Source: Chromatiaceae bacterium
Lineage (GTDB): Bacteria > Pseudomonadota > Gammaproteobacteria > Chromatiales > Chromatiaceae
Assembly (NCBI GenBank): GCA_016938795.1
Contig: JAFGTZ010000502.1
Span: 1-10,211 of the forward strand
Direction of reading: 5' to 3'
DNA length: 10,211 nt
This document shows positions 1 to 5,894 of this stretch, in pieces. Every line of letters begins with the position of its first letter. The stretch's first letter is position 1. Under the pieces are notes generated by a model, which did no database searches, was not told the DNA's origin, and saw only the letters and a program-made list of their open reading frames with translations. Position numbers and translations under genes: made by a program.

Positions 1-1
1 C

Positions 2-1180
2 ACCGGCTCGATCGCCGAAATGATCGGCGGCGGCGTCACGCCCGAAGGCACCGGCATCGTGCGCTTCCTGCCGCGCACCATCGACGAGGACCAGTGGCAG
101 AGCGCCAACCGCGCCATCTACTGGCTCTGGACTCAGTACGGCCAGAAGAAGGGCGCTGCCAAAAGCAAGCCTAGGCCACGCGCCGCCGGCGACAAACCGC
201 GCGTCAACCTCATCGGCCCCATGTACGGCACCTTCAACATGCCCTCGGATCTGGCCGAGATCCGACGCCTGGTCGAAGGCATCGGGGCCGAAGTCAATCT
301 GAGCTTCCCGCTTGGCAGCCATCTCGACGATGTGCCCCGGCTCGCCGACGCCGACGCCAACATCTGTCTCTATCGCGAGTTCGGTCGCACCCTGTGCGAG
401 GCGCTCGACAAGCCCTATCTCCAGGCCCCGATCGGACTGCACAGCACCACCAAGTTCCTGCGCGCCCTCGGTGAGATCCTCGGCCTCGACCCCGAACCCT
501 TCATCGAGCGCGAAAAGCACACCACCATCAAACCGATCTGGGATCTATGGCGCTCGGTGACGCAGGACTTCTTCGGCACCGCCAGCTTCGGCGTCTCCGC
601 GAGCGAGACCTACAGCCGTGGTCTGCGTCATTTCCTCGAAGACGAGCTGGGCCTGCCCTGCAACTTTGCCTTCGCCCGCCGTCCCGGCGTCAAGATTGAC
701 AACGACGCCATCCGCGCCGCTGTGCATGAGAAGACCCCGCTGATTCTCTTCGGCAGCTACAACGAGCGCATGTATCTGAGCGAGAAGGGCGCGCGCGCGA
801 CCTACATCCCGGCCTCCTTCCCCGGCACCCTGATCCGCCGCCACACCGGCACCCCCTTCATGGGCTACGCCGGCGCGACCTATCTGGTGCAGGAAGTCTG
901 CAACGCCCTGTTCGACGCGCTCTTCCACATCATCCCGCTCGGCACCGAACTCGATAAGGTTGAGGCCACGCCCGCGCGCATGCACCGCGAGCTGCCCTGG
1001 GACGAGGACGCCCGCACGCGCTTCGACGCCATCGTCGAGTCCCAGCCGGTGCTGGTGCGCATCTCCGCCGCCAAGCGATTGCGCGACGCCGCCGAGCGCG
1101 CCGCGCGCACCGCCGGTGAGGACTGCGTGAGCGTGGCGCGCGTCGAGCAGGCGCAGACTCTGGTTGCGGGAGCCAGCTAA
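2..1180 (+). CDS. bchZ: Chlorophyllide a reductase subunit Z, C-terminal part (5' end outside window)
   Basis: BchZ pairs with BchY to form the catalytic component of chlorophyllide a oxidoreductase. This nitrogenase-like enzyme receives electrons from BchX and reduces ring B on the way to bacteriochlorophyll a. The frame is open from base 2, so the N-terminus is missing and 392 residues are visible. The fragment begins TGSIAEMIGGGVTPEGTG, followed by IGPMYGTFNMPSDL, SFPLGSHLDDV, a QAPIGLHSTTKFL stretch and a C-terminal LPWDEDAR...PVLVRISAAKRLRDAAE block. That last block is typical of the shared C-terminus of BchZ and the light-independent protochlorophyllide reductase subunits. Position immediately upstream of puf matches the bchCXYZ-puf superoperon order of purple bacteria, and context rather than a search decides BchZ over BchB/ChlB. 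The gene ends at TAA, and a strong hairpin lies about 105 bp further on. Transcription may continue into puf, as in Rhodobacter, but that is inferred. Confidence 0.95.
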   Translation, partial: TGSIAEMIGGGVTPEGTGIVRFLPRTIDEDQWQSANRAIYWLWTQYGQKKGAAKSKPRPRAAGDKPRVNLIGPMYGTFNMPSDLAEIRRLVEGIGAEVNLSFPLGSHLDDVPRLADADANICLYREFGRTLCEALDKPYLQAPIGLHSTTKFLRALGEILGLDPEPFIEREKHTTIKPIWDLWRSVTQDFFGTASFGVSASETYSRGLRHFLEDELGLPCNFAFARRPGVKIDNDAIRAAVHEKTPLILFGSYNERMYLSEKGARATYIPASFPGTLIRRHTGTPFMGYAGATYLVQEVCNALFDALFHIIPLGTELDKVEATPARMHRELPWDEDARTRFDAIVESQPVLVRISAAKRLRDAAERAARTAGEDCVSVARVEQAQTLVAGAS

Positions 1181-1284
1181 GCACCGTCTCGGGCGGCAGC
1201 GCCGCGTGGTCGCGCTGCCGCTTCAAATGCCCTTACCCTTCCTCTTCGGCCCCTTGCGCCTCCCGGCGCCGAGCCTTGCTGCGG

Positions 1285-1317
1285 CCTTGGGGCGGGATTT
1301 TCAATCCCGCCCCAAGG
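1285..1317 (+). terminator. Perfect 15-bp hairpin downstream of bchZ
   Basis: Bases 1285-1299 and 1303-1317 are perfectly complementary (core TTGGGGCGGG / CCCGCCCCAA) with a 3-nt loop TTC. With one bulged G the stem extends by two more pairs to 1283/1320. No T-tract follows on either strand, so it is not a canonical Rho-independent terminator. It could be a 3' stabiliser or partial terminator for the bch transcript, or a REP-like element. Confidence 0.5.
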
Positions 1318-1368
1318 GCCTGGATGCGCTGAAACTGATCCGGCTCAAGAACTCGGGTGAAAAAGAGG

Positions 1369-1386
1369 TGTAAATGTAGATTGACA
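1369..1386. promoter_or_regulatory. TGT-N12-ACA operator, PpsR/CrtJ-type
   Basis: The sequence reads TGTAA, 8 nt, TGACA. This fits the TGT-N12-ACA consensus bound by the redox- and light-responsive repressor PpsR/CrtJ in purple bacteria. The right half-site is the full consensus TGACA; the left (TGTAA) differs at one base. The right half overlaps the putative -35 box at 1381-1386, a geometry that would block RNA polymerase. The regulator's identity is inferred from family knowledge, because no regulator gene is in the window. Confidence 0.65.
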
Positions 1387-1408
1387 TCTCTGTCAGTCAA
1401 GCTAGACT
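1381..1408 (+). promoter_or_regulatory. Putative sigma70 promoter of the puf operon
   Basis: A perfect -35 hexamer TTGACA (1381-1386) is followed by a 16-nt spacer and a -10-like TAGACT (1403-1408, 4 of 6 matches to TATAAT). Initiation would fall near 1414-1416, giving an untranslated leader of about 345 nt before pufB1. The -35 lies in the right half of one operator and the -10 in the right half of the next palindrome. It is the best promoter-like match noticed in the gap; no start site has been mapped. Confidence 0.6.
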
Positions 1409-1412
1409 GACA
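1391..1412. promoter_or_regulatory. 22-bp near-perfect palindrome overlapping the puf -10 region
   Basis: TGTCAGTC (1391-1398) and GACTGACA (1405-1412) are exact inverted repeats around a 6-nt centre, with 20 of 22 positions symmetric. The arms carry the TGTCA/TGACA half-sites expected for PpsR/CrtJ, but total spacing is TGT-N16-ACA, 4 bp longer than consensus. It covers the putative -10 box. It could be a second variant PpsR/CrtJ site or an operator for a different regulator. Confidence 0.6.
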
Positions 1413-1759
1413 CCCAGTCCAGAACAGCCCTCCAGACCATCACCGAACAGTCCGTTGAGCGCCGCCGCGAGCCTTTGTGCGCCGGCTCTCCTCTATCAAA
1501 TCGGGCCATTCTTGATGATGTCTGGCGGGTGGGGCAGGGCAAGCGCCACTCCACCCTCGGGCAGGCATCATGACGCATGGTTGATGCGGGCTGCGGATGG
1601 AGGCGGCGTTCCCGGCTTGACGGGAAAGCAATACAACGAGGCGTTACTCGTGATGATGAGAGAATGCCTTGGTCGTGTCGATTGAACACGACACCCCCGC
1701 CGCACGGGGTGAGTGCGGCATAAACTGAGGTTTGGCTCCCAATTCGGAGGATTTGAACA
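1413..1759 (+). other. Long puf leader without a gene; series of small hairpins
   Basis: No credible coding region is visible, and nothing here resembles the PufQ protein found at this place in Rhodobacter. The leader contains successive inverted repeats: 1469-1473/1484-1488, 1609-1614/1621-1626 (TTCCCG), 1636-1640/1647-1651 (ACGAG), 1672-1678/1686-1692 (GTCGTGT) and 1699-1705/1713-1719 (GCCGCAC). The last two have the same shape, a 7-bp stem with a 7-nt loop, and end 26 nt before the GGAGG ribosome-binding site of pufB1. They may set the stability or translation of the puf mRNA. Pairing was found by eye and no energies were computed. Confidence 0.5.
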
Positions 1760-1903
1760 ATGGCTGACAACACCAGCATGACCGGGCTGACCGAGCAGGA
1801 AGCACAGGAATTCCACGGCATCTTCGTGCAGAGCATGACCAGCTTCTTCGGCATCGTTGTGGTCGCGCACATCCTCGCTTGGCTGTGGCGTCCCTGGCTG
1901 TAA
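1760..1903 (+). CDS. pufB: LH1 antenna beta polypeptide 1
   Basis: This 47-residue polypeptide of the core light-harvesting (LH1) ring has its N-terminus in the cytoplasm, one membrane helix (about residues 21-43) and a short periplasmic end. FHGIF contributes His19. His37 in VVVAHILAW is the axial ligand of a B880-type bacteriochlorophyll. The protein ends in the LH1 beta signature WLWRPWL. The ATG is preceded by GGAGG at 1746-1750, nine bases away. It is the first gene of pufB1A1LMC, 74 bp before pufA1, with a short GCGCC inverted repeat in between. It is almost the same protein as the third copy at 5895, differing mainly near the N-terminus. It belongs to LH1 rather than LH2 because of its position next to pufLM and its C-terminal WRPWL. 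Confidence 0.95.
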   Translation: MADNTSMTGLTEQEAQEFHGIFVQSMTSFFGIVVVAHILAWLWRPWL

Positions 1904-1977
1904 TGGCCTTTCGCGCCCCGCGTTGAGGCGCATTTCACCACAGTCTCGTTCATTCCCAATTCTTGAGGAGAGAAGCT

Positions 1978-2178
1978 ATGTTCTCGATGGATTCCCTGTG
2001 GAAGATCTGGTTGCTGATCGATCCGCGCACTGTCCTGATCGCTGTCTTTGCCTTCCTGACCGTGCTTGGTCTGGCGATCCACATGATTCTGCTCAGCACT
2101 GCCGAATTCAACTGGCTCGAGGACGGTGTCCCGGCTGCGACGGTTCAGCAGGTGACGCCGGTTGTGCCGCAGCGCTAA
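1978..2178 (+). CDS. pufA: LH1 antenna alpha polypeptide 1 (with WxxDxV calcium-type motif)
   Basis: This is the partner of beta 1 in the LH1 ring, 66 residues long. The N-terminal amphipathic segment LWKIWLLIDPR is followed by one membrane helix carrying the bacteriochlorophyll ligand His35 (GLAIHMILLS). The periplasmic tail reads NWLEDGVPAA and ends VVPQR. Trp46, Asp49 and Val51 form a WxxDxV pattern matching the WxxDxI calcium-binding motif described for Thermochromatium tepidum-type LH1 alpha chains; the other two alpha chains here lack it. The ATG at 1978 was chosen because GGAG (1967-1970) sits 7 bases ahead and the MFSM start resembles the T. tepidum protein. A TTG 15 bases upstream in frame would lie on the ribosome-binding site. 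Two hairpins separate it from pufL. Confidence 0.95.
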   Translation: MFSMDSLWKIWLLIDPRTVLIAVFAFLTVLGLAIHMILLSTAEFNWLEDGVPAATVQQVTPVVPQR

Positions 2179-2194
2179 TCGCGTCCTTGACGGG

Positions 2195-2278
2195 GGCGGC
2201 GGGCATGGCGCGGCCAAGCTGGCCGGTCCCTCCCACCGCCGACAGTGCTAAGAGGAGGCAGCCGCCCCGGGTGCCTCC
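2195..2278 (+). other. Two intercistronic hairpins between pufA1 and pufL
   Basis: Hairpin I (2195-2240) has an outer GGCGG/CCGCC, a GGG/CCC segment and a perfect inner stem CGGCCA/TGGCCG (2211-2216, 2220-2225) with a 3-nt loop. Hairpin II pairs GGAGGCA (2254-2260) with TGCCTCC (2272-2278), with two further inner pairs. In Rhodobacter, hairpins at this junction protect the pufBA segment from decay, so more antenna than reaction centre is made. The same role is likely here by position. No T-tract follows either stem. Confidence 0.7.
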
Positions 2279-2296
2279 CCAGCAGAGGATTTTACG

Positions 2297-3133
2297 ATGG
2301 CCATGCTCGGTTTTGAGAAAAAATACCGCGTCCGTGGCGGGACGCTGATAGGGGGAGACCTATTCGACTTCTGGGTGGGGCCGTTTTATGTCGGCTTCTT
2401 CGGGGTGTCGGCGTTCTTCTTCGCATTGTTGGGTGCGCTCCTCATTGTCTGGGGTGCGACCATGGGACCCAATGCCGAACTCCAGACTTTCAATATCTGG
2501 CAGATCAGCATCGCTCCGCCGGATCTCAGCTACGGCCTGGGCATGGCTCCGCTGGATCAGGGTGGATTGTGGCAGATCATCACCATCTGTGCCATTGGCG
2601 CCTTTGTCTCCTGGGCGCTGCGTCAGGTTGAGATTTCCCGCAAGCTCGGCATCGGTTTCCACGTTCCCTTCGCCTTTAGCTTTGCCATTGGCGCCTATGT
2701 GACCCTGGTCGTGATTCGCCCGGTGCTCATGGGGGCTTGGGGCCATGGTTTCCCCTATGGAATCATGAGCCACCTGGACTGGGTCTCCAATGTCGGTTAC
2801 CAGTTCCTGCACTTCCATTACAACCCGGCGCACATGCTCGGCATTACCTTCTTCTTCACCACCTGTCTGGCGCTGTCGATGCACGGCTCGCTGATCCTGT
2901 CGGTGACGAATCCCCAGAAGGGCGAGCCGGTCAAGACGGGTGAGCACGAAAACACCTTCTTCCGTGATCTCGTGGGCTACTCCATCGGCGCCCTGGGTAT
3001 CCATCGCCTGGGTCTGTTCCTGGCGTTGAGCGCCGTCTTCTGGAGTGCGGTGTGCATCGTCATCAGTGGTCCCTTCTGGACACGCGGTTGGCCGGAATGG
3101 TGGAACTGGTGGCTTGAGCTTCCGCTCTGGTAG
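2297..3133 (+). CDS. pufL: Photosynthetic reaction centre L subunit
   Basis: PufL is one of two homologous membrane subunits of the type II reaction centre, holding bacteriochlorophylls, bacteriopheophytin, quinone and iron. It is 278 residues with five membrane helices. By alignment to the Rhodobacter sphaeroides L chain (offset +6), His159 and His179 are the bacteriochlorophyll ligands and His196 and His236 bind the iron. Glu218 and Ser229 belong to the QB proton path. The position equivalent to Asp L213 is Asn219, as in Blastochloris viridis. The start MAMLGFEKKYRVRGGTLIGG agrees with Chromatiaceae proteins, and AGAGGA (2284-2289) precedes the ATG. The gene lies between pufA1 and pufM, 16 bp from the latter. 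Length and ligands are all normal, so it looks functional. Confidence 0.98.
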   Translation: MAMLGFEKKYRVRGGTLIGGDLFDFWVGPFYVGFFGVSAFFFALLGALLIVWGATMGPNAELQTFNIWQISIAPPDLSYGLGMAPLDQGGLWQIITICAIGAFVSWALRQVEISRKLGIGFHVPFAFSFAIGAYVTLVVIRPVLMGAWGHGFPYGIMSHLDWVSNVGYQFLHFHYNPAHMLGITFFFTTCLALSMHGSLILSVTNPQKGEPVKTGEHENTFFRDLVGYSIGALGIHRLGLFLALSAVFWSAVCIVISGPFWTRGWPEWWNWWLELPLW

Positions 3134-3149
3134 GATCTAGGAGACTACA

Positions 3150-4136
3150 ATGCCTGAATATCAGAACATCTTTACCAGCGTGCAGGTACGCTCTCCGGCC
3201 TATCCCGGGGTGCCGCTGCCGAAAGGCGAGCTGCCACGTATTGGCAAGAATCCCATCTTTTCCTACTGGCTTGGAAAGATTGGCGACGCCCAGATCGGTC
3301 CCATCTATCTCGGCTTCACTGGAACCCTGTCGATCATCTTCGGCTTTTTTGCCCTCTTGATCATCGGTTTCAACATGCTCGCCTCGGTGGACTGGAGTCC
3401 GATCGAGTTCGTGAAGAACTTCTTCTGGCTGGCGCTTGAGCCGCCGGCTCCTCAGTACGGGCTAAGCATTCCGCCCCTGACCGAGGGCGGCTGGTGGCTC
3501 ATGGCGGGCTTCTTCCTGACCATGTCGATCCTGCTGTGGTGGGTGCGCACCTATAAGCGCGCCGAAGCCCTGGGGATGAGTCAGTATCTGTCCTGGGCCT
3601 TTGCGGCGGCCATCTTCTTCTATCTGAGCCTGGGTTTCATTCGCCCGGTTCTGATGGGAAGCTGGGCCGAGGCGGTGCCGTTTGGCATCTTCCCGCACCT
3701 GGACTGGACGGCGGCCTTCTCGATCCGTTACGGCAACCTCTACTACAACCCCTTCCACATGCTGTCGATTGCCTTCCTCTATGGGTCGGCGCTGCTCTTC
3801 GCCATGCATGGCGCGACCATCCTCGCGGTGAGTCGTTTCGGGGGTGACCGCGAGATCGATCAGGTAGTTGATCGCGGAACGGCTGCCGAGCGTGCCGCGC
3901 TCTTCTGGCGCTGGACCATGGGCTTCAACGCCACCATGGAATCCATCCATCGCTGGGCCTGGTGGTTTGCGGTGCTGACGGTCATCACCGCTGGCATCGG
4001 CATCCTGCTGACCGGAACCGTGGTGGATAACTGGTATCTCTGGGCGGTGAAGCATGGTGTTGCGCCGGCCTATCCAGTTGAAGCTGTCCCGGATCCCTAT
4101 CTCCAGGATTTTAATCTCCAGGGGGTCTATCAATAA
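3150..4136 (+). CDS. pufM: Photosynthetic reaction centre M subunit
   Basis: PufM is the second core subunit of the type II reaction centre and carries the QA site. It has 328 residues and five membrane helices. With a +1 offset to R. sphaeroides M, His183 and His203 are the bacteriochlorophyll ligands, His220, Glu235 and His267 bind the non-haem iron, Trp253 packs against QA and Tyr211 lies near the special pair. Asp46 in GKIGDAQIGP complements Asn219 of PufL, the pattern of reaction centres with a bound cytochrome. TAGGAG (3138-3143) precedes the ATG, and the start MPEYQNIFT is family-typical. The C-terminal tail (residues 300-328) is longer than in R. sphaeroides, consistent with docking PufC. 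The stop overlaps the pufC start by one base (TAATG), suggesting translational coupling. Confidence 0.98.
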   Translation: MPEYQNIFTSVQVRSPAYPGVPLPKGELPRIGKNPIFSYWLGKIGDAQIGPIYLGFTGTLSIIFGFFALLIIGFNMLASVDWSPIEFVKNFFWLALEPPAPQYGLSIPPLTEGGWWLMAGFFLTMSILLWWVRTYKRAEALGMSQYLSWAFAAAIFFYLSLGFIRPVLMGSWAEAVPFGIFPHLDWTAAFSIRYGNLYYNPFHMLSIAFLYGSALLFAMHGATILAVSRFGGDREIDQVVDRGTAAERAALFWRWTMGFNATMESIHRWAWWFAVLTVITAGIGILLTGTVVDNWYLWAVKHGVAPAYPVEAVPDPYLQDFNLQGVYQ

Positions 4137-5239
4137 TGAACATCGATAAGCACGCGATCATTCCTCTGGCGGCCATGGTGGCTTCCGTGGTGCTGCTTGG
4201 CTGCGAGCGTCCGCCACCAGAGGTTGTGCAGGGCGGTTACCGTGGTCTGGCCATGGAGCACCTCAAGAATCCGCGCCTGCTGGAAGCCAGCTACGAGAAG
4301 AACGTGCCGCCTGAGGCGCTGCCGCAGGCTAATCCAGGTGGTCCTCTGGCGACGGATGTCTACGAGAACATCCAGGTACTGACCGATCTGAGCATGGCCG
4401 ACTTCACCCGTCTCATGGTCGCCGTGACCATGTGGGTGTCGCCGGAAGAAGGCTGTAACTACTGCCATGTTCCGGGTGACTTTGCCTCTGACAACATCTA
4501 CACCAAGGTGGTGTCGCGTCAGATGTTCGCCATGACTCGGCGGGCTAACGCATCCTGGAAGGATCACGTGGCGGATACAGGCATCACCTGCTACACCTGC
4601 CATCGCGGCAAGCCGGTGCCCGAGTATCTCTGGGTCACCGATCCAGGTCCGGATCAGCCTTCGGCTGTGGTGCCGACCGGGCAGAACATTGCAGGCTACT
4701 CCACCGTGGCCTACTCGTCGCTGCCCTTCGATCCCTTCACGCCGTATCTCGATCAGGAAAACGAGATTCGCATCATTGGTGACACGGCGCTGCCCGCAGG
4801 CAACCGTAACTCCATCAAACAGGCTGAGTGGACCTATGGCCTCATGATGCACCTGTCCGATGCCCTGGGCGTGAACTGTACCTACTGCCATAACAGCCGT
4901 TCGTTCTACGATTGGGGGCAGAGCACTCCGCAGCGTCTGACTGCTTGGCACGCCATCCGTCATGTGCGCGAGATGAATCAGGACTACATCTGGCCGCTGA
5001 ACGAGGTGCTGCCTGAGTCGCGCAAGGGGCCTTACGGCGATCCCTTCCGCATCAACTGCAAGACCTGTCATCAGGGCGCCTACAAGCCGCTCTATGGTGC
5101 ACAGATGCTGAAGGACTATCCGTCCCTGTCCGGTCCTACCGCTCCGCCGTCCTATGGCCCCAAGGCCAAGGCCGCGACCTCCTCCGAGGAGACCCCTGCC
5201 GCCGAGGCAGCGGTGAGCGCGGAACCGCAGCAGCTGTAA
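4136..5239 (+). CDS. pufC: Reaction centre tetraheme cytochrome c subunit (lipoprotein)
   Basis: PufC sits on the periplasmic face of the reaction centre and re-reduces the photo-oxidised special pair. It is 367 residues. A short hydrophobic signal ends in the lipobox LLGC, with Cys23 the predicted lipidated residue. Four CxxCH haem sites are at 107-111, 152-156, 248-252 and 308-312. Spacing to the B. viridis subunit predicts Met94, Met130 and Met237 as sixth ligands of haems 1-3 and His144 for haem 4, so all haems are complete. Residues 343 onward (AKAATSSEETPAAEAAV) form a low-complexity Ala/Glu-rich tail beyond the haem core. The ATG overlaps the pufM stop, with a G-rich element at 4120-4125. 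Presence of pufC and absence of a pufX fit Chromatiaceae. Confidence 0.98.
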   Translation: MNIDKHAIIPLAAMVASVVLLGCERPPPEVVQGGYRGLAMEHLKNPRLLEASYEKNVPPEALPQANPGGPLATDVYENIQVLTDLSMADFTRLMVAVTMWVSPEEGCNYCHVPGDFASDNIYTKVVSRQMFAMTRRANASWKDHVADTGITCYTCHRGKPVPEYLWVTDPGPDQPSAVVPTGQNIAGYSTVAYSSLPFDPFTPYLDQENEIRIIGDTALPAGNRNSIKQAEWTYGLMMHLSDALGVNCTYCHNSRSFYDWGQSTPQRLTAWHAIRHVREMNQDYIWPLNEVLPESRKGPYGDPFRINCKTCHQGAYKPLYGAQMLKDYPSLSGPTAPPSYGPKAKAATSSEETPAAEAAVSAEPQQL

Positions 5240-5288
5240 GGCAGACGGGTTGATCACGGCGCGTTATTGAACGCGAGCAGGAAAGCGG

Positions 5289-5321
5289 GGCGTTGCTGGT
5301 GCTCTAGGCGCTAGCAACGCC
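5289..5321 (+). other. Strong 14-bp hairpin between pufC and pufB2
   Basis: GGCGTTGCT (5289-5297) pairs perfectly with AGCAACGCC (5313-5321). The stem continues inward through two G-U and three G-C pairs to a 5-nt loop (5303-5307), about 14 bp in all. No T-run follows, so it is more likely an mRNA stabiliser or processing boundary than a terminator. A second, bulged inverted repeat, GATCG/CGATC (5362-5366, 5377-5381), lies just before the pufB2 ribosome-binding site. Confidence 0.65.
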
Positions 5322-5397
5322 AGGCCCTCGGGTGTCACCAGGGGCTAGCGTAAACGACCGTGATCGCCTAAGGTGACGATCGAGGGGAAGGCATTCA

Positions 5398-5544
5398 ATG
5401 GCTACCGAAAACCGCTCGATGTCTGGACTGACAGAAGACGAAGCCAAGGAATTTCACGGCATCTTCGTGTCCAGTTTTGTCGCGTTCACGGGGATTGTCG
5501 TTGTCGCACACATCCTCGTGTGGTTGTGGCGTCCCTGGCTGTAA
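5398..5544 (+). CDS. pufB2: LH1 antenna beta polypeptide 2 (divergent copy)
   Basis: This is a second LH1 beta chain, 48 residues. It keeps the two histidines (His20 in FHGIF and His38 in VVVAHILVW, the bacteriochlorophyll ligand) and the WLWRPWL end. It is the most divergent of the three beta copies: the helix entry reads SSFVAFTGIVV, where copies 1 and 3 have QSMTSFFG or QSMTTFFG. The ATG follows a purine-rich GAGGGGAAGG (5382-5391). It starts the extra antenna block after pufC, and 82 bp with no obvious gene or strong hairpin separate it from pufA2. Symbols pufB2/pufA2 follow the naming used for Allochromatium vinosum. Confidence 0.93.
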   Translation: MATENRSMSGLTEDEAKEFHGIFVSSFVAFTGIVVVAHILVWLWRPWL

Positions 5545-5626
5545 CAGCCAAGGGTTTTTTGGTCGATGACCGACTCGGGTGACCGTCAGCTCGGCAACAC
5601 CCACCTGTAAGAGACTGGAGAGAACC

Positions 5627-5755
5627 ATGCATAAAATCTGGCAGATCTTTGATCCGCGTCGGACCCTGGTCGCCCTGTTCGGGTTCCTGTTCGTGCTGGC
5701 GCTGCTGATCCACTTCATCCTGCTCAGCAGCCCTGCCTTCAACTGGCTCAGCTGA
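5627..5755 (+). CDS. pufA2: LH1 antenna alpha polypeptide 2 (short form)
   Basis: This LH1 alpha chain has only 42 residues against 66 and 68 for its paralogues. It has KIWQIFDPRRTL, one membrane helix with the bacteriochlorophyll ligand His29 (ALLIHFILL) and a periplasmic end that stops immediately after NWLS. The missing part is the whole C-terminal tail including the calcium-type motif; the helix and ligand are intact, so the gene is probably functional. A second in-frame TGA lies one codon after the first (TGA GCC TGA), so one point mutation would not restore a tail. GGAG (5617-5620) precedes the ATG by six bases. In sequence it is closer to alpha 3 than to alpha 1 (shared DPRRTL, GFLFVLALLIHF), suggesting the B2A2 and B3A3 blocks arose by a later duplication. 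Confidence 0.92.
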   Translation: MHKIWQIFDPRRTLVALFGFLFVLALLIHFILLSSPAFNWLS

Positions 5756-5772
5756 GCCTGAGCGAGGGCACC

Positions 5773-5868
5773 GGTTGCGTCCTTCCGCTCACTGATGCCT
5801 TGCATCGGGGCGCAACCAGCATCCTAAACCCCGCCGCGCTGACGAACGCGGCCATGGCTTAAGAGCCA
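5773..5868 (+). other. Cluster of inverted repeats between pufA2 and pufB3
   Basis: GGTTGCG (5773-5779) pairs with CGCAACC (5811-5817) and encloses a perfect small hairpin GATGC-CTT-GCATC (5794-5806). This is followed by GCCGCG/CGCGGC (5833-5838, 5847-5852) and TGGCT/AGCCA (5855-5859, 5864-5868). The structured stretch ends 26 nt before pufB3. It probably shapes decay or processing of the antenna messages; no terminator T-tract is present. Confidence 0.55.
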
Positions 5869-5894
5869 AAACGTGAAATCTAGAGGGTAAATCC

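Noticed and set aside
1164..1373. 69-codon open frame starting inside the end of bchZ
   Set aside because: It reads straight through the perfect hairpin at 1285-1317, lacks a ribosome-binding site and has no recognisable motif.
1455..1685. 76-codon open frame between the puf promoter and pufB1, at the place of pufQ in Rhodobacter
   Set aside because: The translation shows no PufQ-like hydrophobic segment or similarity, there is no ribosome-binding site, and the stretch overlaps the hairpin series.
1402..2217. Antisense open frame across the leader, pufB1 and pufA1
   Set aside because: It overlaps two certain antenna genes and the promoter, and the protein is low-complexity with no family features.
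4130..5257. Long antisense open frame opposite pufC
   Set aside because: It mirrors a certain gene with four haem motifs; long antisense frames are common in GC-rich coding DNA, and the translation looks like Arg/His-rich shadow sequence.
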